From assembly GCA_965214635.1 (NCBI GenBank), contig OZ243964.1, positions 2,232,001 through 2,296,000 on the forward strand: DNA of 64,000 nucleotides, given 5' to 3'. Both the position numbers and the translations under genes were made by a program. This DNA is from Bin90 sp965214635. GTDB taxonomy: Bacteria; Chloroflexota; Dehalococcoidia; Lucifugimonadales; JADFKI01. The number at the start of each line of letters is the position of its first letter. Within the stretch, counting starts at the first letter, position 1. A model generated the notes under the pieces. That model searched no databases and was not told the origin of the DNA. It saw only the letters and a list, made by a program, of their open reading frames with translations. Shown one piece after another: positions 16,801 through 24,780 of the stretch.

Positions 16801-16929
16801 ACGGTGGCGTACACCCCACGGCGGCGCTGGTATTGTCGAGTTCCCAAGCATCGTCGAACTGGATAGAGCCAACCAGCGCATCATACCCTCAAACCCGTTA
16901 TGGCAGGGGTGTCTATGCCAAATCCCCGT

Positions 16930-19900
16930 TTAACTGCTCAAATAAGCGTCGCCGGCCGCTCCTAGCAGTTGCCTAAGCTCGTCCACCATGCTCTCACTCG
17001 CATCGACGCGTATCACGGGCCACTCCATCGTTACGATGCGCCCATCCGTCGCAATCTCAAGCGTAACCTCGCTTTCGCCTTGATGCTCAACGAGCACGCT
17101 CTTGACATCCATCAGCAAGCGTCCGTCCGAGTTGGTGTTGGTCTCACGCAGCCGCAGTGTCAGATGCCTCGCACCGTTGCCGTTCACCGGGCTTGATGGC
17201 AAGGCACTGCCGTTCTGCGCTGTAACGGGCGATTTTGGCAGGGACGGGGATTTGTGCGCTTGCGGCTGCGGGTCGCTGCTGTTCGCTGGGCTTGATGGCA
17301 ATCCGTTGCCGTTCTGCGCTGTAACGGGTGATTTTGGCAGGGAAGGGGATTTGTGCGCTTGTTGCTGCGGGTCGCCGCCGTTCACCGGGCTTGATGGCAA
17401 GGCATTGCCGTTCTGCGCTGTAACGGGCGATTTTGGCAGGGACGGGGACTTGCGCGCTTGCTGCTGTGGGTCGCCGCCGTTCACCGGGCTTGACGGCAAG
17501 TCGCTGCCGTTGTGCGCTGTAACGGGCGATTTTGGCAGCACGGTTGACGATATTGCATCCACGCTTGCAGCCGTTGCTGCGCCTGTGCTGTCTGTGTCCC
17601 ACGGCGGCGCATCTTCGGCATCGCCAACTGCGGCGGGTGCTTTTGTTCGCTGAGGCTGCTGTGCCGTCGCATCGGGCGCATACGCCACGCTCGGCTCTTG
17701 CACAGACGCCGTGCCGTTGACCCTAGCCGTCTCGGCACTTGCGTTCGCGCTGGGCGTGGTCGTTGCCGGCGGCAGTGTTACCTCTTCGGCGTCCAAGCAG
17801 CTCAGGCTGAGCTGGTCGTCGCGCGCTCGCACCGTGGCGGTTACGGCAATCAGCTTGCCGTCCACCCACGCAGCCTGCGTTTCTTGCCACTTGTCGTCCC
17901 AGATGAACACCTCCATCGTGCCGTCCATCAGCGTCAGCGTTGCGATGGCGTAGGGCTTGTTCTCACGCGTGTATCGCTGGGACACATCGGACACCAGCCC
18001 GGTAACCTTCACCCGCTTGCCCGCCATGTCCACATCCAAGTCTTTGAGCATCACGATGTACTCTGACTTGCCGCGCTGCGCCAGCAGGTCTAGCAGCGTG
18101 TTGTTGGATGTGGACATGCCCAGCAGTTCCTGTTCCCACTGCCCCTTCTGCGCATCCGAAGTGTGCTTGTCGGGGATGTCGATGCTCACCAGTTCGGTGG
18201 GCATCGACGCCCCCATCATGTCGAACATGGACGCCTGCTGCGAGTTCTGACGGCTCGCCTCGCTCTGCGCCAGCGTCAGGATGCGTTCCATCACATCGAG
18301 CAAGCCGGAGCGGTCGCCGAAGTCGTCCAGTGCGCCGCACCGAATCAGGCTTTCCAGCGTCTTCTTGCCCACGGCGCCTATGTCCCCGGATTGGCACAGA
18401 TTCTCTATGGTGTCGAACCCGCCGTGCTTTCTGCTCGCATTTACGAGCGGAGCAACTGCCGCCTCGCCCACATTCTTTATCCCCGACAGCCCAATGCGGA
18501 TACCCTCGTGCCCGTCGGGTGTGGTTTCTATGGAGTAGTCCACATCGCTCTTGTTCACGCTGGGCGGCAGCACGGGTATGTCCAGCCTGCGGCACTCGGC
18601 AATTGCTGCGACAATCTTGTCGGCGCTGCCCTTGAATGAGTTGAGCAGCGCCACCATGTACTCGGCGGTGAAGTTGGCTTTTAGGTACGCCGTCCAATAG
18701 GAAATAAGCCCGTAGCTGACGCTGTGCGCCTTGTTGAAGGCGTATCCTGCGAACGGCTCGATGAGCGCAAATATTTGCTCTGCCATCGGCTGCGAGTAGC
18801 CCTGCTCCAGCGCTCCGGTGATGAACCGCTCGCGCTCTTCTGCCATGATCTCCGGGATCTTCTTGCCCATCGCCTTGCGCACGATGTCGGCTTCGCCCAG
18901 CGTGTAGCCGGCGAATGTGCGCGCTATCTGCAACACCTGATCCTGATACACGATGACGCCGTAAGTTTCTTCCAGAATGTCCTTGAGTGCTGGGTGCGGA
19001 TAGTTCGGCTGGGTGCGGCCGTGCTTGGAGTCGATGAATGTGCTGATGTGGTCCATAGGCCCTGGGCGGTAGAGCGCAATCATCGCTGCGACATCACCAA
19101 GCGAACTTGGTTTCAGCTCTTTGATGTAGCGGGTCATCCCCGAGCCTTCCATCTGGAACACGCCCACTGTGTCCCCGCGCGAGAGCAGCGCGAATGTGTT
19201 GCCGTCATCCAGCGGTATGTCGGTGAGGCTGAATCGCTGCCCACGCGTGTGCGCTATGAGGTTGCGTGCGCGAGCGAGTATGGCGAGGTTGGACAGCCCG
19301 AGGAAGTCCATCTTCAGCAATCCGAGGTCGGCGCACGGCTCCATTGCGTACTGCGTCATTGCGACGCCTGTGCCGTCGTCGCTGCCACGCGTCGGGCGCT
19401 GGAGCGGCACGATGTCCGTCAGCGGCTCTTGCGAAATCACCACTGCGGCGGCGTGCGTGCTGGTGTGGCGTGTCAGCCCTTCCAGCCCGATGGCGGTGTC
19501 CACGAGGTTGCGGGTGCCATCCCCATCGCCGGCGTCGTAGGCTTCCTTCATCTCCGGGTTCTGTTCTATGGCGTCCGTAATCGTGATGCCCAAGCGGGTG
19601 GGGACAAGGCGCGCCACCCGGTCCACATCGCCGTAGGGCATTGCGAGGGCGCGGCCGGAGTCTCGGATTGCCGCCTTCGCCCCGAATGTGCCGAAGGTGA
19701 TTATCTGTGCCACATGCTCTCTGCCGTACTTGTCCACCACATAGTTGATGACCTCTTCGCGGCGGTCGTCTTGGAAGTCCATGTCGATGTCTGGCATCTC
19801 TTTGCGCTCCACATTGAGGAAGCGCTCGAAGACTAGGCGATACGGCAGCGGGTTCACATCGGTAACGCCTAGGCAGTACAGCACGAGGCTTGCGGCGGCG

Positions 19901-20970
19901 CTGCCACGCACCGCAAAGAAGATGTCGCGCTCGTGCACGAACTTGGCGATGTCCCACACCACAAGGAAGTAGTCGGCGAACTGTGTTTGGCGTATGACAT
20001 CCAGCTCATAGTCGAGGCGTTGGCGCTCGGCATCGCCGGCGTTTGGTATGCGGCGCACCAGCTCTGTGCGGCATATGTCTGCCAGATAGTCGTCGGCGCT
20101 GCCGGCATCCTTGGGCACCGGATACTGCGGCAGCCGCATCCGCGAAAAGTCCAGCTCCAGCTCGCACATCTCGGCGATGCGCTGCGTGTTAGAGATAGCG
20201 TCTGGGATTTCCACCCAAAGCGCCGCCATCTCTTGCGGGCTGCGTAGGTAGTACGAATCCTCTTCCATCCGCAGCCGCCCTTCGTCCTCCACGTTCGTGT
20301 TAGTCTGAATGCATATGAGGATGTCTTGCAGCGGGGCATCGTGTTTGTGGGTGTAGTGGGAATCGTTCGTGGCGACGAGTGGGATGTCGAGTTCGCGATG
20401 AAGCTCCATCAGCCCCTTGTTGATTGTGGGCAGCTCAGGCACATCGCCGTGGCTCATCAGCTCTAGGTAGTAGCGCCCTTCTAGCAGCTCCTTATACCAA
20501 GCGGCGGCGGCGCGCGCGGTTGCCATATCGCCCTTCGTAAGCGCGCGCGGCACTTCCCCGCTCGGGCAGCCGGACAGCAGGATAAGCCCTTCGCTGTGCT
20601 GCTCCAAAGCCTCGCGGTCTATGCGCGGCTTGTAGTAGAAGCCCTCCAAATTAGACTTGGTTACGAGTTTAATGAGGTTGTCGTAGCCGCGCTCGTTGTG
20701 CGAAAGCACGGTCATATGGTAGGGGGACTTATTGGCGGGATTGCGCTCGTGGCGGCTGCTGGGCGCAACATACATTTCGCAGCCGATGATGGGCTTTACG
20801 CCGTGCTTTTTGGCAATCTGATAGAAGTCTATTGCGCCGTACATACCGCCGTGGTCGGTAATCGCGAGGCTGTCCATGCCAAGCTCAACTGTCCGCTCGA
20901 CCAGCCCCTCAAGCCGACTAAGCCCGTCTAGCATGCTGTACTCGGTGTGCACATGAAGATGAGTGAACAA
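16930..20970 (-). CDS. dnaE: DNA polymerase III alpha subunit with inserted tandem repeats
   Basis: The replicative C-family polymerase, 1346 residues, longer than the usual 1150-1200. Order of domains: PHP (FTHLHVHTEYSMLDGLSRL at the N terminus), palm with catalytic aspartates in PDIDMDFQDDRR near residue 395-400 and LKMDFLGLSNL near 553, fingers, helix-hairpin-helix (IGLSGIKNVGEAAV), OB fold (VTGLVSDVSQRYTRENKPYA), then an unusual low-complexity insert of four 33-residue repeats at about residues 1143-1263 and a C-terminal beta domain. The extra length is explained by that insert. The gene stands alone on the minus strand. No exonuclease (DnaQ) or tau gene is nearby. Confidence 0.95.
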   Translation of the reverse strand: MFTHLHVHTEYSMLDGLSRLEGLVERTVELGMDSLAITDHGGMYGAIDFYQIAKKHGVKPIIGCEMYVAPSSRHERNPANKSPYHMTVLSHNERGYDNLIKLVTKSNLEGFYYKPRIDREALEQHSEGLILLSGCPSGEVPRALTKGDMATARAAAAWYKELLEGRYYLELMSHGDVPELPTINKGLMELHRELDIPLVATNDSHYTHKHDAPLQDILICIQTNTNVEDEGRLRMEEDSYYLRSPQEMAALWVEIPDAISNTQRIAEMCELELDFSRMRLPQYPVPKDAGSADDYLADICRTELVRRIPNAGDAERQRLDYELDVIRQTQFADYFLVVWDIAKFVHERDIFFAVRGSAAASLVLYCLGVTDVNPLPYRLVFERFLNVERKEMPDIDMDFQDDRREEVINYVVDKYGREHVAQIITFGTFGAKAAIRDSGRALAMPYGDVDRVARLVPTRLGITITDAIEQNPEMKEAYDAGDGDGTRNLVDTAIGLEGLTRHTSTHAAAVVISQEPLTDIVPLQRPTRGSDDGTGVAMTQYAMEPCADLGLLKMDFLGLSNLAILARARNLIAHTRGQRFSLTDIPLDDGNTFALLSRGDTVGVFQMEGSGMTRYIKELKPSSLGDVAAMIALYRPGPMDHISTFIDSKHGRTQPNYPHPALKDILEETYGVIVYQDQVLQIARTFAGYTLGEADIVRKAMGKKIPEIMAEERERFITGALEQGYSQPMAEQIFALIEPFAGYAFNKAHSVSYGLISYWTAYLKANFTAEYMVALLNSFKGSADKIVAAIAECRRLDIPVLPPSVNKSDVDYSIETTPDGHEGIRIGLSGIKNVGEAAVAPLVNASRKHGGFDTIENLCQSGDIGAVGKKTLESLIRCGALDDFGDRSGLLDVMERILTLAQSEASRQNSQQASMFDMMGASMPTELVSIDIPDKHTSDAQKGQWEQELLGMSTSNNTLLDLLAQRGKSEYIVMLKDLDVDMAGKRVKVTGLVSDVSQRYTRENKPYAIATLTLMDGTMEVFIWDDKWQETQAAWVDGKLIAVTATVRARDDQLSLSCLDAEEVTLPPATTTPSANASAETARVNGTASVQEPSVAYAPDATAQQPQRTKAPAAVGDAEDAPPWDTDSTGAATAASVDAISSTVLPKSPVTAHNGSDLPSSPVNGGDPQQQARKSPSLPKSPVTAQNGNALPSSPVNGGDPQQQAHKSPSLPKSPVTAQNGNGLPSSPANSSDPQPQAHKSPSLPKSPVTAQNGSALPSSPVNGNGARHLTLRLRETNTNSDGRLLMDVKSVLVEHQGESEVTLEIATDGRIVTMEWPVIRVDASESMVDELRQLLGAAGDAYLSS
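17179..17545 (-). repeat. Four tandem 99-nt repeats inside dnaE
   Basis: Period 99 nt, measured from identical landmarks at 17212, 17311, 17410 and 17509. The unit translates to a 33-residue Ser/Pro/Gln/Asn-rich segment (SLPKSPVTAQNG...LPSSPVNGGDPQQQ). It lies between the OB fold and the C-terminal domain, where DnaE is flexible. Confidence 0.9.
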
Positions 20971-21307
20971 GTGGAGTCGCCTCCGTTTTGGCGCTGAGCG
21001 TTAGCCTGATTTGACTCGATTATACCATCGCACTATTCGGCGATACTTGCGGATATTTGGAGTGTTTTTGAGTGAAAGCAGGCAGTGCGCCAGCAGTTCT
21101 AGCGGTTAGCCCCAGCGGTGTGCAAGCTAATTCCAAGCGTAAAAGCCCCTAATCTGCTTGGGTGAAAATGGGGTTTTCCCAGTGTTGCGGATACCCGGGT
21201 GCTATGGAACGGTGTTGTCGGTGGCAAAAAAACAGAGCGGACTTCGCAAGTGCGAAATCCGCTCGTTATCTTGGCTAGCCTATGGGACTAGTGAGGGGTG
21301 CTGTCGC
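20971..21307. other. Intergenic region between dnaE start and groL end
   Basis: About 340 bases. It contains the dnaE upstream region (ATTATACC near 21018-21025 on the plus strand, no clear promoter) and the groL terminator at 21226-21264. No gene is seen. Confidence 0.5.
21226..21264 (-). terminator. Rho-independent terminator of groSL
   Basis: A 14-bp stem with one mismatch (21235-21248 with 21251-21264), a 2-base loop, then seven T on the minus strand (A at 21226-21232). It lies 44 bases past the groL stop. Confidence 0.85.
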
Positions 21308-22921
21308 CTAGTAGTCCATCGGCGGCATTGCCGGGGCTGCGGCTGGCTGCTCTTCCTTCACATCGGTGATGAGGGACTCGGTTGTGAGCACCATAGAGGC
21401 AACGCTTGCGGCGTTCTCGATGGCGGCGCGGGTAACCTTGGCTGGGTCCATAATGCCGCGCTCGAGCAGGTGTCCGAACTCGCCGACTTCGGCGTCATAT
21501 CCCCAGTCGCCTTCTGCCTTGATGCTCTCGGAGAGGATGACCTCGCCGGACACGCCCGTGTTCTCGGAGATGAGCTTGAGGGGCTGTTCGAGTGCCTTGC
21601 GGAGGATAGCCACGCCGGTTGCCTCGTCGCCGCTCACCTGTACGCTGTCTAGTGCGTCGCGTGCGCGTATGAGCGCAAGCCCGCCGCCGGGCACGATGCC
21701 CTCTTCCACAGCGGCACGCGTGGCGGACAGCGCATCCTCTACGCGTTGCTTCTTCTCGCGAAGCTCTACCTCAGTCGCTGCGCCTACCTTGATGATGGCG
21801 ACGCCGCCGCTGAGCTTGGCGAGCCGCTCTTGCAGCTTCTCGCGGTCGAAGTCGGAGGTGGTCTCGTCTATCTGAGCCTTAATCTGGTTGATGCGCCCGG
21901 AGATGTCGTTGTCGTTGCCTGCGCCGTCCACGAAGATGGTCTCTTCCTTGGACGCCACTACGCGGCGCGCCCTGCCGAGGTCTTCCACGAGCACGGAGTC
22001 TAGCTTGCGCCCGACCTCTTCGCTGATGACCTGCCCGCCGGTGAGGATTGCCATATCTTCGAGCATCGCCTTGCGCCTGTCGCCGAAGCCGGGCGCCTTG
22101 ACGGCGAGGCAGTTCAGCGTGCCGCGCAGTCGGTTGACGACCAGCGTGGCGAGCGCTTCGCCCTCGATGTCTTCGGAGATGATGACGAGGTTCTTGCTGA
22201 CCTGCAGGATCTTCTCAAGCGCCGGAAGCACATCCGCAACCGCCGAGATCTTCTTGTCGGTGATGAGGATGTATGGGTCTTCGATGGACGACTCCATCTT
22301 GTCTTGGTCGGTGATGAAGTACGGGGAGATGTAGCCGCGGTCTATCTGCATCCCCTCGACGAACTCTTGCTCGAAGCTCAAGCCCTTGGATTCGTCCACT
22401 GTGATGACGCCGTCTTTGCCCACGCGCTCCATGACATCGGCGATAAGCCCGCCCATTTCGTCGTCGTGTGCGGAGAGGGACGCCACCTGCGCTATCTGCG
22501 TCTTGCCCTCGACAGATGTGGACATGCTGCCGATGTGTCCGCGGATGGCAGACACGCCCTTTTCGATGCCACGCTTGAGCGCCATGGGGTTTGCGCCTGC
22601 GGCGATGTTCTTGAAGCCTTCGTGGATAATAGCTTGGGACAGCACGGTTGCGGTGGTGGTGCCGTCGCCTGCGACATCGTTGGTCTTGCTAGCGGCTTCT
22701 TTCAGGAGCTGTGCGCCCATGTTCTCGAACGGGTCTTCGAGTTCTATCTCTTTGGCGATGGTAACGCCGTCGCTGCACACCTGCGGCGGACCGAACTTCT
22801 TGTCCAGCACCACATTGCGCCCCCTTGGGCCGAGCGTAACGCCCACGGTGCTCGCCATCGTGTCTATGCCGCGCTTCATTGCGGCGCGTGCTTCCTCACT
22901 AAATGTGAGCTGTTTTGGCAT
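21308..22921 (-). CDS. groL: Chaperonin GroEL (60 kDa)
   Basis: A 537-residue group I chaperonin subunit that folds proteins in a double ring with GroES. Visible landmarks: PKQLTFSEEARAAMKRG, TLGPRGRNVVLDKKFG, the ATP-site GDGTTTATVL, and the VEEGIVPGGGLALIRA segment. The tail is EEQPAAAPAMPPMDY, lacking the Gly-Gly-Met repeats of most GroELs. An AGGAGG-type Shine-Dalgarno precedes the ATG. It lies 80 bases after groS and shares its promoter and CIRCE-like operator. A Rho-independent terminator follows. Confidence 0.97.
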   Translation of the reverse strand: MPKQLTFSEEARAAMKRGIDTMASTVGVTLGPRGRNVVLDKKFGPPQVCSDGVTIAKEIELEDPFENMGAQLLKEAASKTNDVAGDGTTTATVLSQAIIHEGFKNIAAGANPMALKRGIEKGVSAIRGHIGSMSTSVEGKTQIAQVASLSAHDDEMGGLIADVMERVGKDGVITVDESKGLSFEQEFVEGMQIDRGYISPYFITDQDKMESSIEDPYILITDKKISAVADVLPALEKILQVSKNLVIISEDIEGEALATLVVNRLRGTLNCLAVKAPGFGDRRKAMLEDMAILTGGQVISEEVGRKLDSVLVEDLGRARRVVASKEETIFVDGAGNDNDISGRINQIKAQIDETTSDFDREKLQERLAKLSGGVAIIKVGAATEVELREKKQRVEDALSATRAAVEEGIVPGGGLALIRARDALDSVQVSGDEATGVAILRKALEQPLKLISENTGVSGEVILSESIKAEGDWGYDAEVGEFGHLLERGIMDPAKVTRAAIENAASVASMVLTTESLITDVKEEQPAAAPAMPPMDY

Positions 22922-23001
22922 CTTCGTCCTCCTGTGAACTGTGCCTTGTGTGTCTCGTCATTATCGGGTTGCTGCTGCCGGTTGGGGCGGCGAGCCTGCC
23001 A

Positions 23002-23307
23002 CTACCTCTTGAACAGGATGTCGTCTTCGCGCAGCACGAGGTACTCGGTGTCGCCCTCTTTGTACTCGGTGCCGGCGTACTTGGAATACACCACGGTGTC
23101 CCCGACTGCGAGTTCCATCGGCACGCGTGCGCCATCGTCGGTGAGCCTGCCGGGGCCTACGGCTACAACCGTGCCCTCTTGTGGCTTCTCTTTGGCGGTG
23201 TCGGGGATGTAGATGCCGCCTGCGCTCATCTGCTCCTCTGCCTCCGCCGGCTCCACAACCACGCGGTTGCCCAGCGGCTTGAATGTGGTCTGCGTCTCTG
23301 TCGCCAT
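23002..23307 (-). CDS. groS: Co-chaperonin GroES
   Basis: A 101-residue Cpn10 lid protein for GroEL. It has FKPLGNRVVVEPAEAEE at the start, the mobile loop EEQMSAGGIYIPDTAKEKP, and the GDTVVYSKYAGTEY and LVLREDDILF strands. An AGGAGGTTC stretch sits just before the ATG. First gene of the groS-groL operon. Confidence 0.97.
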   Translation of the reverse strand: MATETQTTFKPLGNRVVVEPAEAEEQMSAGGIYIPDTAKEKPQEGTVVAVGPGRLTDDGARVPMELAVGDTVVYSKYAGTEYKEGDTEYLVLREDDILFKR

Positions 23308-23431
23308 TTTCGCTTGAACCTCCTGATGTTCACCCGTTCAGCATCGTTTCGTTTTGCTGCAAAATATCGCACTCATCTCGCCCGCTTCGCATCTGCCGCC
23401 GCCCATAACTATGACCGCCGCAGATTGCGAA

Positions 23432-23458
23432 TTAGCAGACGAGCCGCCTGACTGCTAA
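23432..23458 (-). promoter_or_regulatory. CIRCE-like operator (HrcA binding site)
   Basis: An inverted repeat with 9-9-9 geometry: TTAGCAGAC, nine bases, GACTGCTAA. Consensus CIRCE is TTAGCACTC-N9-GAGTGCTAA, so the outer six bases of each arm match and the inner bases are changed. It overlaps the predicted start site of the groSL promoter, where HrcA normally represses heat-shock genes. Confidence 0.75.
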
Positions 23459-23463
23459 CAACA

Positions 23464-23493
23464 AATATAACGAAGATGTAACATCCGTGTCAA
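23464..23493 (-). promoter_or_regulatory. Sigma70 promoter of groSL
   Basis: On the minus strand TTGACA (23488-23493), an 18-base spacer and TATATT (23464-23469) form a near-consensus housekeeping promoter directly upstream of the CIRCE-like repeat. Confidence 0.8.
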
Positions 23494-23571
23494 CAGATTT
23501 TCTCAGAAGACCGACTCGGCAAAAGCCCTTGTTGATAGACTGACTGATTGCCAAACTGATAGACTTATTCT

Positions 23572-24519
23572 ATGAAAATTCCCACCACGCCACAGGGGAA
23601 TGCAAGCCCCGCATATGGCGTCCCCATGGCGCTGCTCAAGTCCATGCGGTTGCGCCAGTGGTACAAGAACCTGCTCATCTACCTCGCCTTCTTCTTCACC
23701 ATATCGGAGGTGTGGCATCCGATATGGAACCCGCTAGGTGCGCTCGCCATATTCGCCAACCTGACGCTCGCGGTGGCGTTGTTTTGCCTCCTCAGCAGCG
23801 CCGTATATATCTACAACGACATACGGGACATCGAAAGCGACCGCCAGCACCCCCGCAAGCGCTATCGCCCCATCGCCGCCGGACGCCTGCCCCTGCCCGT
23901 AGCGCGCATCGCCGCCGCCGCATTCGAAATTATCGGCATCCTCGCCGCATTTGCCCTATCGCTCGAATTCGGGCTGATTGCCATCATTTATATTGGGCTG
24001 CAGTTCGCATATTCGCACATCTTCAAGCACATACCGATAGTGGATGTGTTCACCATCAGCTCGGGGATGGTGCTGCGTGTGGTTGCGGGCGCAGTGGTAA
24101 TGGAGGCGCCCATATCGCCTTGGCTGTATCTGTGCACAACGCTGGTTGCGCTGCTGCTTGCGCTGGTCAAGCGCCGCAGCGAGCTGCGCCAAGCCGGGGA
24201 CAACGCCCACAGCCAGCGGAGTTCGCTCATCGCATACAGCACATCGTCGCTAGACCAGCTCATTGTCATTGCCGCCACCGCATCACTCGTCGCATACTCC
24301 TTATATACATTCACTGCGCCCAACCTGCCGGAGAACAAGGCGATGATGCTCACCATTCCATTCGTGGTTTTCGGCTTGTTCCGATACATTCTGCTTGCGG
24401 ACAAGCCCGATGCCGGCGAATCCCCAGAGGATTACCTGCTCAGCGACATCCCGTTGGCTGCGTCGCTAGTCTTGTGGGTGGTAGCCGCAGCCGTCATCCT
24501 AACCGTGTTCGGTCGCTGA
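23572..24519 (+). CDS. UbiA-family prenyltransferase, decaprenyl-phosphate phosphoribosyltransferase-like
   Basis: A 315-residue integral membrane UbiA-family enzyme with about eight transmembrane helices. MRLRQWYKNLLIYLAFFF opens the fold. The first Asp-rich motif is YNDIRDIESDRQHPRKRYRP (NDxxD). The DVFTISSGMVLRVVAGA and LALVKRRSELRQAG segments are those of the 5-phosphoribosyl-diphosphate:polyprenyl-phosphate phosphoribosyltransferase branch (Rv3806c-like). That reaction makes a lipid-linked ribose phosphate for envelope glycans; in this organism the acceptor and end product are inferred. It is divergent from groSL. The start could also be at the internal Met (MALLKSMRL), since no strong Shine-Dalgarno is seen at 23572. 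Confidence 0.85.
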   Translation: MKIPTTPQGNASPAYGVPMALLKSMRLRQWYKNLLIYLAFFFTISEVWHPIWNPLGALAIFANLTLAVALFCLLSSAVYIYNDIRDIESDRQHPRKRYRPIAAGRLPLPVARIAAAAFEIIGILAAFALSLEFGLIAIIYIGLQFAYSHIFKHIPIVDVFTISSGMVLRVVAGAVVMEAPISPWLYLCTTLVALLLALVKRRSELRQAGDNAHSQRSSLIAYSTSSLDQLIVIAATASLVAYSLYTFTAPNLPENKAMMLTIPFVVFGLFRYILLADKPDAGESPEDYLLSDIPLAASLVLWVVAAAVILTVFGR

Positions 24520-24780
24520 CCCGTTCCCAACGCCTAGCTCCTTATACATATCGCATACATATCGCAGGTGTTTGCCTAGCCCTGCCCGACCGGAGAGCGT
24601 TTGCAAAAACCTTCTTTACACTTTTACAGCGCGAGCGTAGCGTATTTCGTGGGGCTTTGTGCATGAGGTTTGGGGCAGGTAGGGCAACTGTAATGAGATT
24701 GAATTCTTAATTCACACGAAACCTGATACACTATCCGCCTAATACTTATTATCCACTAGCCACCGGTCTAGGAGTCCCTG

